Assembly: GCA_028023455.1 (NCBI GenBank)
Contig: JAQFVV010012423.1
Span: 250,001 to 314,000, forward strand
Direction of reading: 5' to 3'
DNA length: 64,000 nt
Source: Epiperipatus broadwayi
Lineage: Eukaryota > Onychophora > Udeonychophora > Euonychophora > Peripatidae
Shown here: piece by piece, positions 37,006 to 48,774 of the stretch
How positions within the stretch are numbered: the first letter of the stretch is position 1
How the letters are laid out: every line of letters begins with the position of its first letter
The notes under the pieces: model-generated
The model's input: the letters and a program-made list of their open reading frames with translations, nothing else
Databases searched by the model: none
What the model was told of the DNA's origin: nothing
Program-made: the position numbers and the translations under genes

Positions 37006-37456
37006 TTAAAACAGGCAAAACTCTCCATACAGTAGTGCCACTCAGTACCAACCAGAGTAATCAATGGATGCCAGAAGGCTTGTGCATAAAATCCCCATCT
37101 AGTGCCTACCCATCCAATATTCCCAGACTAGTTTCTGGCTTGTAGCCTTCATCAGTGAGGAGCTTTGGATCTGAGGGCATTGCATCTAGATCTTAGGATC
37201 TAATGCAACTCTCCAACAGCCACCTTTTATCTCTATTTAACTACAAAACTTTCAGAATAAAATTGAAAACACAATATTTTCAATTTAAGCTCAATAGCTT
37301 ATATAGTCATGTGGGTCTGAACCCAGTTCAGTACCCATACATTTTGGTGTCTTCAGCTCTTTAACAACCATAGTCATCACTATCCTATTAGGCAGGATTG
37401 GTATTAAACCACTAAACATCACACGATCACTCTTTCCTATGTTAGCACATTACTGT
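37006..37456 (-). mobile_element. Family B repeat, complete-looking unit
   Basis: The unit begins near AAAACAGGCAAAACTCTCC (plus strand) and matches 48775-49165 and 49190-49625 in reverse orientation, and the window's last 90 bases in the same orientation. It contains a canonical hammerhead on the minus strand. It has no coding frame, terminal poly-A or recognised pol III promoter. About 450 bp. Confidence 0.65.
37112..37170 (-). ncRNA. Hammerhead ribozyme, family B, canonical
   Basis: Read on the minus strand: distal stem I ATCCAA (pairs with TTGGAT, six perfect pairs), an internal loop, inner stem I CTCA/TGGG, then CTGATGA. Stem II is GGCT/AGCC around ACA. GAAAC and a palindromic stem III ACTAGT follow, with the cleavage triplet GTC (residue 17 is C, complement of 37126). 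All invariant core positions and the preferred GUC triplet are present. The two-part stem I with an internal loop is typical of fast natural hammerheads of type I. The short stem III suggests dimeric activity. Confidence 0.8.
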
Positions 37457-37555
37457 TATTAAAACAGGCAAAACTCTCCTTACAGTATTGCCACTCAGTG
37501 CCAACCAGAGTAATGTGCTAACATAGGAAATAGTGATCATGTGATGTTTAGAAGT
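37416..37555. repeat. Hairpin around the start of a second family B unit
   Basis: The arms 37416-37454 and 37509-37551 are inverted repeats (TTTCCTATGTTAGCACATTA and its complement). The loop is a second copy of the family B beginning, AAAACAGGCAAAACTCTCC. A similar TTTCCTATG block borders the B unit at 48.79 kb, so it probably belongs to the element or its usual flank. Confidence 0.5.
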
Positions 37556-39470
37556 TTTAAAATACTTTGTTAAATAAAAATGAATCTGTTTAATAAATAT
37601 CTTTTAATAAATAGATTGATTAATTTCTACACTTCCTGATTTTATTATTCAAGACAATCTTCTTTATAATAAAAAAAAAACATAAGGAAGTCAATCATTT
37701 TTTTATTGTCTAATATTAAAATGGTAGTATACGTCTTTTACTATAACAACTTTTACTATTTAAATGATTCTGATATGAAGATAATCTTCCTTTATACACT
37801 GAATATTAAAGTATTATTAAATCACAGTGAATGATTTTTTTCATATCAGAATTATAGTTTGACACGGTACTAGTAAAAAAAAAAAAATTTCTAGATTATT
37901 TATATTTAAATGATTGTACAGACTATTATTTATATATTGTAACTTCCATGACTGAGTTTACACGCATGACTTTTATATGCATCATTTTTTTAATTATATA
38001 TTCTAAAATGTATAAAAGTCATATGTATATATAAATTATAAAGTTAATTCATTTGATAATAATAATTGTAAAAATTAAAATTTTATTACAATTCTTTATT
38101 TTAAAATAAAGTTAATGATTTTAAAATAACATTGTTATGGGAACCAATTAGAAACTCTTGGATTGTCTGCTTTACACAAAAGGAGGGAATTATTATTTCT
38201 TTTTGTTGGATCACTTATAAAATGGAAGTCAATAAAAATTGTAATGATTATTTAAGTTGATAAAGCAGTAAAACTCCAGAATACCATGCCCTCATCTTTC
38301 CTGTGTTGTGCTGGCTATGGAATTGTAAACAAAGGAATGCATTAGAAATTAACTTCAATTCTGCCAGTCTATTAATTATTGTTTGAAACTGAAAACGTGA
38401 CCCTTGCTATAAGAAAACTTGCCCTCGTTTTCAAAAGGGACATATTCTTCTACGAATTAATTTATCAATCTAGATAATTTCAATGCTCTATTGAAACAAA
38501 CCAAGAGAAGTTAAGATATTATAAAATTGTTTGCAGATATATAAAATAATGACTTTAATGACCATATATTTACATTCATAAACTAATGAAACGTGAGCTA
38601 ATGGAGATATCAATAGGTAATTAGAAGAACTTAATATGAGCCTTTTCTCTATGAAGTATTATGCATCAGCAAAGATTTTTCCTATCATGCATGCTCTTTA
38701 TACAGTTTTAGATATAAATAGGTAAATACATTTTTTATATATTATTCTCATTCGGTTTGTTGATTAAAATTACTGCTATTAATAATAATTTTATTGCTTG
38801 TTATTTCTCATCCAAATTCCAAGCAAATTATTTTATTTTATCATTTAATCATATTATTAATGTGGATGGGGTAACAATCAGGAAACTTGGCTGAATCCTC
38901 ATAAAGACTTGTTTTTTTATGTGTGTTCAGACTGATTGTGTTATCCATGATTATACAAGTTAGTCAATTAAAAATAAAATTTGTATAGTCACTTCACTAT
39001 GTACACAGTCCTCCATTATATGTTTATAATTCCTCTAGATTAAAATAGTTCATGAATGTTTTTATATATATTTTATCAATTATTATTTGTTAATAGGGCA
39101 ATTATATAAACATATCTTAAACATTATTAATAATTATTAAACAAGAATAAATAAAAATAAATATGGAGAATTGAAAACCCAAGTAACAATTTATTAATCA
39201 CATATCCAGTGAATGAAATTGGAATTAATGTTTAAAAGAAAATAATAACAATGTAGTTATAATTCGTTTGATATTTTCCGATGGTTTACGACTAAATTTT
39301 TTAATAACCTTCTAGTTACATTTGTTTAATCCATACACTATTTATTATCATATATTAAGTTTAAGTGTAAGATTAAAGTAACATTATGCAAAATGAAATT
39401 AATATATCTGTTTTGATTATAATTCATATATTAGACAGAGAATTGATTGTTCAGATAAGATTTATAATAA
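37556..39470. other. AT-rich DNA, nothing recognised
   Basis: No gene or element is recognised. Confidence 0.45.
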
Positions 39471-39472
39471 AT

Positions 39473-40047
39473 GTAAATGAGATATTTATTTATATAGCGC
39501 GATGTATATAAATTGTAATAAACTAAAGATCAGCATTTCAAGCTCATGTACATGCGCTTTTATATGAATGTTAATAATAAATGAATACTTTCATTTCTAA
39601 CACAAGATAAAGTCTTTACAAAAGAATAGAATGAATCCACATATTCTTTCAACCCAAATGCTTAAATATGGGCAAATCTTAAGCACTGGAAATGAAAGCA
39701 TGAATATAAACCGAATCACTTTAAATTACTCTTTATCATGTCTGAATGAATGACGCCTATGAAATTTTTTAGAATTTACGACACGTCATTCTTAAATGAA
39801 ACTAAACATATGTAAATGAGATATTTATTTATATAGTGCAATGTATATAAATTGTAATAAACTTTCATTTCCAGTGCTTAAGATTTGCCCATATTTAAGC
39901 ATTTGGGTTGAAAGAATAGGTGGATTCATTCTATTCTTTCGTAAAGACTATCTTGTGTTGGAAATGAAAGTATTTATTTATTATTAACATTCATAAAAAA
40001 GCACATGTACATTAGCTTGAAATGCTGATCTTTAGTTTATTATAATA
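39473..40047. mobile_element. Foldback element E with direct and inverted repeats
   Basis: A 51-base direct repeat (starting GTAAATGAGATATTTATTTA) occurs at 39473 and 39812. Each copy runs straight into one arm of an inverted repeat: 39518-39699 and 39862-40045. The arms share AGATTTGCCCATATTTAAGC and its complement and are highly similar. The unique centre (39700-39811) holds some CpG. No frame is conserved. Confidence 0.65.
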
Positions 40048-40867
40048 AATGTGTTTAGCAATATCTTGTTGTGTAAAGTTTGATGCAAGGGTTCAATGGC
40101 AGAGTTTGGTACTTAAAATCCATGGACTGCATTTAATTCTATCACTTTTAATGTCTTGAACACTAAGGCCTTTCAATTATTTATTTTATATGACAAGTTT
40201 ATGGTATAATTATAGATATAAAGATTAAATAATCAGAATAAACTGAAATCTAGGATACTAAAAAAAGTGTAAATGCCACCAATGTGTAATAATAAAGCAG
40301 TTTTATTCTAACTCTATTTGCTGTATTTCTGATTGCACTGTTTAAAGTTGTATATAGATTTTTAATTCCACATGCATTATATATTTTTAAGTATTAATAT
40401 TAAAATTAATGAGTATAATAAGATAATGTAAAGTAAAGCTCATATTTCCATTTCACTTGTATATATTAGACAAAAATATTATTTGTTTACAATTTCTTTA
40501 ATGTGGCCTAATGTTATGGGACTCATTAAAGTTTAGATATAATTTTAAAAATGAAAGGCTAAAAGAAATTAAGTAGGTGATAAGTAATAGCAACTGATGG
40601 GGTAATTATAATATTATTTTGCCTAATTACTCAATCTGGTTTTAGGTAGAGGATTTAACATACTTACATTTCTTTGAAGCAAGCATGTAATTAACAATGT
40701 AATTAATATGGTAGATGTAAAGATCAAGTTAGCATGTAATAAAAATATTGCATAATATCATGAGTTTTTGAGCCTTAGCTTAGGCAATATATCTTGGTTT
40801 AAGGTAAAAAACTAAATGATTGGAGAAATGCATTGACTCTATAAAACAAATATTTTCATTTGAAGTA

Positions 40868-40890
<23 letters not shown>
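40048..40890. other. AT-rich DNA ending in a (CA)n(TA)n tract
   Basis: No gene is recognised. A CA run at 40868-40885 passes into TA and then a family A end. Confidence 0.5.
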
Positions 40891-40892
<2 letters not shown>

Positions 40893-40900
<8 letters not shown>

Positions 40901-40965
40901 ACTGTAGGGAGTTTGAAAGTTTGAGTTTAAATCTTTTCTAATACCTTAAGTTCAATATAGCCAAT
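40893..40965 (+). repeat. Family A terminal fragment
   Basis: GTAGGGAGTTTGAAAGTTTG and the following TTCTAATACCTTAAGTTCAA match the 3' end of the family A copy at 32.1 kb. Confidence 0.5.
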
Positions 40966-40988
40966 ATACTTGTATAAATATATAAATT

Positions 40989-41160
40989 ATTCATAGTATT
41001 ATTTCTGGAAGCTTCCATGTAATAAAAATATAACAGTTAAATAACTAGTTTCAGTACAATAACAAGTACTTTGTTCAGAGCTGCTTCTTTCTCAAATCAT
41101 ATTAATGTGTGTGATATTATATTTTTATAACATGGAAACTCCAGAAATAATACTATGAAT
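40989..41160. repeat. Inverted repeat
   Basis: The arms 40989-41035 and 41112-41160 pair around ATTCATAGTATTATTTCTGG and its complement. It lies directly upstream of the family B-like element. Confidence 0.55.
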
Positions 41161-41229
41161 TTATCATTTATCAATGAGAATATTAGAAATAACATATATA
41201 TATGAAAAACAAAATCAAGTTAAAAACTT

Positions 41230-41560
41230 GTTAACGCTTGTATTTATGTCAACAGATGGCGTTCTACCAAAAACACCGTCAAACGTATTTTGTTTACATA
41301 AATATCAGAGAATGCATTCACTATCTCTAACTTTAATTCCACTTTCAGATCATGATTTCAAGCTATTTGCTATCATCAGTGAAAGACAGGAATAAGAACT
41401 AGATCTAAACACAAACTCTGAGCGTTTATGAAACAGTTTCTATTCAGCTTGCAAGCGTGAATTTTTTAGACACGTTAATGTCTTCGAACTCAGCACAGCA
41501 AGCCAGATAGCTACATGGGTCTGATATCAGTTCAGCATCACCACATAGTAGAAGCCTCTG
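41230..41560 (-). repeat. Family B-like element with its own hammerhead
   Basis: On the plus strand it ends in TACATGGGTCTGATATCAGT, close to family B's GTCATGTGGGTCTGAACCCA, and has the ribozyme at the corresponding place. The intervening sequence is different and more CpG-containing. I treat it as a distant subfamily. Confidence 0.45.
41336..41393 (-). ncRNA. Hammerhead ribozyme in the family B-like element
   Basis: Read on the minus strand: ATTCC, TGT, CTTTCA, CTGATGA (41379-41373), then a short stem II (AGC/GCT around AAATA). Next come GAA, palindromic stem III ATCATGAT, residue 17 = C (cleavage triplet ATC), TGAAAG, T, GGAAT. Stem I is thus six perfect inner pairs plus five perfect outer pairs around a TGU/U internal loop. 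All core residues are present. The stem sequences differ completely from those in 37112-37170 while the fold is the same, which argues for maintenance of structure. Confidence 0.75.
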
Positions 41561-43558
41561 CAATATATATCATTGCAAGAAAGACCTCAGCTATCTAATT
41601 GTTTAGTATTTTAAAAAAAATAATTTTTCAATAAGTTAATTTCTATAATAAGCCAATTTGTTAGGACTTGATATTTAAATGTTAATGTATACTACGAGTC
41701 ATTTTATAAAACCTTTTGTAAATTTTAATTGCCTTAAACGTTCTTTTAATATTTTGTTATAATGCTTTAAGCCCATATGTAGTTGTAGATAACTTTAAAT
41801 TGCTTAGTTTAGAAATATCTTTACCCTAAATGTTTGAAAAAATATTAAGAGTGAAAACTATTTTAATATTAATAATAGTGTGTAAAAGTCAATGTTAGAG
41901 TTAAACTTTAAGGCTGAATTTGAATCTGTAATGCTTATTATTAAGAATTAAATTACTTGCTCATAAAAATGCATTTTATTTAAATTGTTTGCTAATAAAA
42001 ATTATATTTTTTTAATGTCAGTAGTAATAAAGATTAATTCAGTCCACTAAATTTAAACTAGTTAATTGAATAAGATAAAGAATTAATTTATTATAAAAGC
42101 TATTAGTTTCAAATAAAGAAAGCAGTCTTGAACTTGTGTTAGCATGTTTGAATATAAATTTTATTTAACTTCCTTGTTGTAATATTAAATGTTATTATTA
42201 AAAATTTATGTTAAAAAGTTTTATTTAAAAAAATATTCCGGGGAGCTTTACATTTATTAAATATTGTATAAGATTGTTTAAAAGAATAATGTTAATTAAT
42301 GTTCCATTTAAAATAATGTAATATTAAAATCTAGCATTTTAATTAAAGTCTAATTTTGTAAATGATTTTATTTTTAACTATGACTCTTGAGATAACTGTT
42401 AATTTTTAAACTTTGATGAATTAAGGTCAAGGAAGGGGTTGAACTAAGGGCCAATTTCATCCAACAAAAACAGTCACATGATCAACAATATAAATAGAGG
42501 AAGACTTGCACACATTGGTTATTTGAATACTTTCCAATCAACATTGGTAATTTTACTGGGGAAATTTACTTTATTAATAATTAATTTTATTCAGATTAAT
42601 TGTTTATAAAAAAAATTATTTGCTTAAAGTTAAACATGTACTGTTAACTAATTTTCTCTAAGCTCAGAAATTCTAAACTGAAATTACTAAAGGAGGTTTA
42701 AAGTCTACATAGCAAAGAAACATAATAGAAATTTTAATTAAATATTTAATAATAATTGTTAAGTTATTTGTATATAAATTGTATACTTCAAAAGAATTCT
42801 CCATGATTCATCATTATTATGCAAAACTTTTATTGATTCTTATTTTCTCATTAATAGTAGACAATATTAGCCATTTAATATTTTATATACTAGAATTTTA
42901 AAACTGTTAAAGATTTTATGCTATTGTTGGTAACTTAAAACAGTTTCCAATAGTGTAAAAATGTATTTTCTTATAACATTATGACATGCTGAGAATAAAG
43001 AGGATTATTAAAAGATTCTCAAATATTTGAGTATTTTTCAGCAACATATATTTGTAAAAATGCGTTGTTTTAAAAATTTTTATATTTCTACATAATGATT
43101 TCTTTGAAATTGTTCAATCTTTAGTAGGAATTGCCTATTTATTAAATTCCAGATAGAAGAATCTGCTTAGTGATAATGGAATTTTATAAATTTCTTGCCT
43201 AAATTTTGAAATGACATTTCATATGCTTATTATTAGCATAGAAGTGGGATAGAAATTACTCACAAAACTTCAACTTATATCTATTTCAGAACTAAAGTCA
43301 GAAAAGATATTTTTTAATGCAGTGAAATTAAGATTATGTAGAGAAATTTAAAAATTTACTGCATGACTGTGCACTTTTAAAAATAGTATTATAAAATATT
43401 ATTATCATATTTATTCAAAATTATTACTATTATTCTTAAATTATTGTACAAATAACTGGAATAAGTCATATTCTATATGAATGAAACATAAATGCTCCTA
43501 AATTATTTATTATTTATCATATGCATAAATAATATAAAAACTCTGTCAGATAATGAAA
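41561..43558. other. AT-rich DNA, nothing recognised
   Basis: No gene, RNA or repeat copy is recognised. Confidence 0.45.
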
Positions 43559-43972
43559 ATTATTCTGCACAAATAAAGCGTGATAAACAGAGCACAAAAC
43601 ATTAATTATATACAACAATTAGCCAAGTGCTTTCGGTACTCTATACCAGAATCATGGTGACATACTGGAACTGAACGGTTAATATTCCAGTGCATGCTCA
43701 GTGGAACACTAGTGTTACGCTGATTAATAACGTTTTTAGACTTCGCAATAAACCAAGCCTCTTTCAACTTGCTTAGTTTATTGGAAAGTCTAAAAACATT
43801 ATTAATCAATGTAACACTAGTGTTCCACTGAGCATGCACTGGAATATTAACCATTCAGTTCCAGTATGTCACCATGATTCTGGTATACAGTACCGAAAGC
43901 GCTTGGCTAATTATTGTTTATAATTAATGTTTTTGTGCTCTGTTTATCACGCTTTATTTGTGTAGAATAATT
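43559..43972. mobile_element. Near-perfect foldback element D
   Basis: The left arm 43559-43753 and right arm 43776-43972 are reverse complements with few mismatches around a 22-base loop. Typical arm sequences are AACACTAGTGTT (itself a palindrome) and GAGCATGCAC. The 82-codon frame at 43606-43854 spans the palindrome and is not a gene. There is no target duplication that I can fix by eye. Confidence 0.75.
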
Positions 43973-44147
43973 ATCATATGTATATTTATTTTATTATAAA
44001 TCTACTATATCTCATCATTATCCTTATTATTAGTTTCAAAATTTGCTTTCCAATGAAATTTTACTTTGTCAAAAAAATAAATGCTCCCCGTGTTTTATTT
44101 TCAACATGCATTTTAAAAATAAACAAGAAGTATTGAATTCATATTAA

Positions 44148-44222
44148 ATGTTACAGATGTATCATTATTTAAAATGTTACAGATGTATCATTATTTAAAA
44201 TATTATAGATGTATCATTATTA
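44148..44222. repeat. Tandem repeat, 27-bp unit, three copies
   Basis: The unit contains ATGTTACAGATGTATCATTA. The third copy has small changes (ATATTATAGATG). Confidence 0.8.
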
Positions 44223-44329
44223 TCTGTGCTTTATTTTAAAATATTCTTCACAAAATTTGAATGCCATTAATATATTTTGTGATTGTGTTTATTAGGAAAC
44301 CTACTACTTAATGGCATATAATCAGTTAA

Positions 44330-44990
44330 GAAACACTTATTTAGTTTTTTGGATGATGTGGTTGTTTTGGAAAATAATTTCTTCAGGGATTCAGAAAAGA
44401 GTTATCAAATGAAAGTAAGACTAATAATGAATGCTAAAGAGACTAAGTAATGTTCAACAGGAATCTTGGATTTTAAAAAGTTAACAACTACAATATTTTG
44501 CTATGATTATTAATACAGGTGGAAACATAAAGAGTAAAATTAATCAAAGAATTAAACTTGGATGAAATGATTTTTCTAGAAATTAGTATTTTAAAAAAGA
44601 TTCTTAGGTTGTTTTTTTTTTTTAAAGTTTTTAATAGAGGAGTTTAGCAGTTCTCACTTATAGATCTAAGACTTGAACACATAACAGAAGAGCAATTCAA
44701 AGACTTCAGACCAATCAATGAAATATAGAAAGGTATATATTGGATAATGATTATCTATATCATTAAAAAAATTCAAAGATTTTGAGATGTAGCTGGATTA
44801 GATATATTGCTAAATTAGTTGATAATAGATGTAACTGTTAAAGTTTTAAACTGAATTCCAAAAGATATGGAAAGAGACCACATATGGAATGGATAGTTGA
44901 AATAAATTTCTGATGTGATGTAAAGAAAAGAAGAAATAAACTTGAAGAGACTTTCATTCTTCAATGGATCAATAATGTTTGAAAATGATA
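44330..44990 (+). pseudogene. LINE remnant, RTE-like polymerase end
   Basis: Translated pieces read LDDVVVLENN, then IMNAKETK, then RPHMEWIVEINF, in changing frames with stops. This is the order of the RT motif C (normally xADDxxL), the following NxxKTK motif and the GRPxxRW motif of RTE-like and related LINEs. Heavily decayed. It is the same kind of element as the remnant near 24.9 kb. Confidence 0.5.
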
Positions 44991-46394
44991 ATGATATAAT
45001 TTGAAAAGGTGAAATAAAAAATATTATTAAATTATAGCCCTTTTCAAAATAAGATTCAAAATTAATAAATTAATTAAATTAACACAAATAAAAGAAAATA
45101 ACAATGTTATAACTAAAAGATGAAATGTATTAAGTCTGCTTTAGGAAAAAAAAAAAATTCAACTTTTATTAATAGATTATACTGCAGAAGCTGCTGAAAT
45201 GTAATTAGCTTATATCAAAAATTGGAAAGGAATAAAAATCCTTATGCTTCTCTTCCACAAAATAATAATCAGAAAATAATAATAATTCTTTACAACAGCT
45301 ACATAATCAAATAATAATTTTATACATAAAAAGCTTTTTTCAGCACCTTCTTTGGTGCCCTTTTCAAATATTACTAATCTATTCAACGTTAACCAATCAC
45401 CTGACATAAAACCATACAATGTCTAATAATGGAATTAAAACAAACAATAATAATATAAATAATTGAAACAAATCAAAACCCTCATATATAAATTGAATAA
45501 TTACAAAACAATTGCATGCATTTTTTATACAATTATATATATATATCATCTTATATAAAATGAATGGAAAATTATGTAAGATGATATATATATATATATT
45601 ATAACGGAAATGGTTATTTCGTACGGTTGCTTAATTATTTGTGTATTCAATTATATTTATTTTGATTATTTTATTCTATATTATACTTATTTATTATATT
45701 TTATTTATTCTTTTCATAACTTATATTTTCTATCCATTTATTGTTTTCAACTTAGATTCTTTATTATCTTATTCATTATTTTAACCAACGCCATTACAAT
45801 ACAAGCAGAGAGCTAATACAGATACAAATTTAACTTCATATCTATACCCTTGACTGAACCCCAAGGCAATACGTACATATTATCTTGGCATTATTTTTCC
45901 CAGCCAAGAACTCTCAGCTGCTGAACAGAGCAAACTATTTCAAAGTAACTTAGCGAATGTCCAGCGCTTGCTATTTATTTTTTAGAATTGGGATTTCGCA
46001 CGAACAAGCAGCACATGAATATCTTAAACAAATCAGTATGCCCCTTTAATCACTAATTACAGTTTTCCCCCCTGTCGTAGCTTGGTGATAGGAGAATAAA
46101 GCAAGGATACGAAATTTAATGACAAATATGTTTAATAATATATTCACACTTTATATAAAAAATTACATTATAATAATAATAATAAACACACACTTATAAA
46201 ATACATGGCTATAATAAATATATGAAAATAGATCAGATGTAAAAGTTCTTAAAGTCCTGTTGATAGAGTTCTATTTTCTCAAATCATTAATTTTATATTT
46301 AGTTATAAATAGTAGACAACTGAAAATGCATGCATGCTTTTACCTAGGCTTTGTTGTAATTGTCCCATGGGTATTTCTTCCGAGCGCTCTTGAT

Positions 46395-46520
46395 TAACTT
46401 CCTCAGTTTGTGGGGTTATTTTCGTTCCAGTTTTTGCTTGTTGATTCCTTAGGTTCTCCATTAACTTCCTCAGTTTGTGGGGTTATTTTCATCCAGTTTG
46501 CTGGTTGATTCTTTAGGTTG
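46395..46520. repeat. Tandem duplication, about 66 bp, two copies
   Basis: ATTAACTTCCTCAGTTTGTG and the following TTATTTTC, then GTTGATTC, occur twice. It lies in the interior of the composite element. Confidence 0.7.
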
Positions 46521-46556
46521 AGTTTCAATTGACAGCTACAGAAGTGGCGGTCCCTC

Positions 46557-46630
46557 TAGCAGGTCAGGCAAAGATCTTACATTGCGAGTCAGTGATGAGA
46601 TGGCTCGAATCCGAACCTACGTCCCTTTAA
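46557..46630 (+). repeat. tRNA-like promoter boxes, weak
   Basis: TAGCAGGTCAGG (46557) and GGCTCGAATCC (46602) have the spacing of tRNA A and B boxes. The arms do not fold convincingly into a cloverleaf. The phrase GATCAGGCAAAGATCTTCCA recurs near 46846, so this may be part of an internal duplication instead. Confidence 0.2.
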
Positions 46631-47055
46631 TGCCACTAGCCATGCACTTCTTCCATTTTTTTTTTAGCTGTTGCTTCTCTAAAGTCTCTACTAGCAATGC
46701 CAGACAAAAATTGTAATTTTATTAATCTCTTTCTTTGTTCGTTGTTTTTAAAATTTTTTAATTAAGACTTAGATTTCCAACCAATTCTTATCATTATGTT
46801 TCTTTATTTAATTAGTGGCTGGAATGTAAGTCCCAATTAATTTAACAGATCAGGCAAAGATCTTCCATTGATAACATTTCTTTATCCGTGGAATTTAATT
46901 TGTCCAACAGACTTTCACACCTACGGCCATATTGTTTCTTTTTATATATCACATATTACATTTATTTTATTTAAAGTTTACAATTCATTCATTTTTTTCT
47001 TTCACATTTACGTTTTACATTTATTTTAATTTGTTATAATATATTTTTTAAAAGA

Positions 47056-47230
47056 GAGAAGAAACGCATTTTTTCTTATGCATCCACCTCCCCTCTCCCA
47101 CAATAAACAAAAATAATTTCTAGCATTTGACTTATAAGAGAGAAAGAGACGCATTTCTTTATTTATGCAGCCCCCCTCCCCTTCTCTTATTATTACAAAA
47201 TCCACAGTAATTTGACATTAGAATTTCAAT
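47056..47230. repeat. Tandem duplication, about 87 bp, two copies
   Basis: Each unit has AGAGAGAAG, then ACGCATTT, then a pyrimidine-rich C-run (CCTCCCCTCTCCC or CCCCCCTCCCCTTCTC). It lies in the interior of the composite element. Confidence 0.6.
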
Positions 47231-47662
47231 TTTTTCTTTTCCTTCCTTAATTTTTTTAAAAAAAATTTATTAGATAATTTATTTCACCTTTATTACTTTC
47301 TAATTTTATTAATAACTATATATGTGTGTTGACGACTTTACGTGGTCGTCACAATATATAATTGTATAAAAAATGCATGTATTATTGTTTGACATATTGT
47401 TATGATATATTCAATTGTTTTGTAATTATTCAATTTATATATGAGGGTTTTGATTTGTTTTAATTATTTATATTATTATTGTTTATTTTAATTCCATTAT
47501 TGGACACTGGATGATTTTATGTCAGGTGATTCGTTAACTTTAAATAGATTAATAACATTTGAAAAGGGCACCATAGCAGTTGCTGAAAAAAGCTTTTCAT
47601 GTATAAAATTATTATTTGATTATATAGCTGTTGTAAAAAAATATTATTATTTTCTGATTATT

Positions 47663-48774
47663 ACAATTAACTTAACAGCAAATAATATTAAAAATCTAGA
47701 CTATTGAAATGTTATACACATAAAATTTAGTCAAAAATTTCCTGTTAATCCCTCTACAAAAGTTTACTTTAAAAAAAAAAAACTAGATTTTTTTGTTTTA
47801 TAAACTGAAATAAGACATAACTACCAGCATCCATTTCTTTGATCCAAATATATTGATATACCATCATGAGGAAAAAAAAACTTACAATTATACAAAAAAA
47901 AAAATACTTTTGTCCAAGTCAACTTTATAACAAAATATTCAATCAAAATATATCTTTTCCCCATTTTCAATTAAGTAGAATTAAACTTGATAGCCAGACA
48001 AATCTGTCAAACCAGTATCAACTATTTGAAAAAAATATCTAGGATCACCCCATATATTTAAAATACAATTATAAATAATAGAAAAGACTATGTAAAAATG
48101 CTATTCATGAAGTACACATTAAAATTATTGCAATCAATGAACCCAACATATTAATAATTCACAGCAGAGTGTTACTCAATCTATTACTTTTCATCAGCAT
48201 TTTTATTTTTAAAATTTTTAAAAAATGAATAAAAGTAAATTGTGCCAAGAAGTGTAGAAAAAAGCCTCGGAAAGGGGCAATAACAACAAAAAAATATTGA
48301 TAAAAAATAAAATGCTGAAAACTGTTGAACAAATATTAAAGTTTTACTTTGAAAAATAATTTCCAAATATTTAAGAGAAATGAGAGCAGATACTACTGAA
48401 AGTATACACACATTCTGTTGATTTCAAAAAGGACTTATGTTTAATTGACCATGCTGAATTATATGTAGAATGTTTTTATAAAAATAATCCATCCAACATT
48501 TAGTTGTTCTTATAAGAAATATCTTTATGGAACTAGTCATTATGACTATAAGGTGTAATGATTTTATATCAATAATAGTTAGATAGAGTTAGCTATCTTC
48601 ACTCAATTTGTTTTTTTAAATATGTAAAGAAAAAACCAGATTACATGGATTAAAAATTGGTGGAAGATTATTTAAAGCCAAAAATCAAAAAGACCAAACA
48701 TAATATAACAAAAATAGAGTAGAAAAATAATGTAAAATTAAATAAAAGAAATTATGAATTATAGAAGTCACATC
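47663..48774. other. AT-rich DNA, nothing recognised
   Basis: No gene or repeat copy is recognised. The 75-codon minus-strand frame at 48184-48411 is not supported by anything else. Confidence 0.45.

Larger units (their letters stand above)
45263..47662. mobile_element. Composite element with 300-bp inverted ends
   Basis: 45263-45545 and 47353-47662 are inverted copies with moderate divergence and one 30-base insertion in the right arm. Both carry a small hairpin motif (GGTGC/GCACC). Frames in the two arms (45210-45419 minus, 47519-47707 plus) look alike but differ mostly at protein-changing sites, so they are not under coding constraint. The interior has no gene. Alternatives are a foldback transposon, a DIRS-like element with inverted ends that has lost its coding part, or a chance inverted insertion of two solo repeats. 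Confidence 0.5.

Noticed and set aside
43606-43854. 82-codon minus-strand frame
   Set aside because: It spans the loop of a near-perfect palindrome and reads both arms.
46557-46630. tRNA gene
   Set aside because: The A and B boxes are approximate and no cloverleaf folds. Kept only as a weak promoter-like note.
48190-48225. Minus-strand CTGATGA near 48196
   Set aside because: No GAAA and no pairing stem I.
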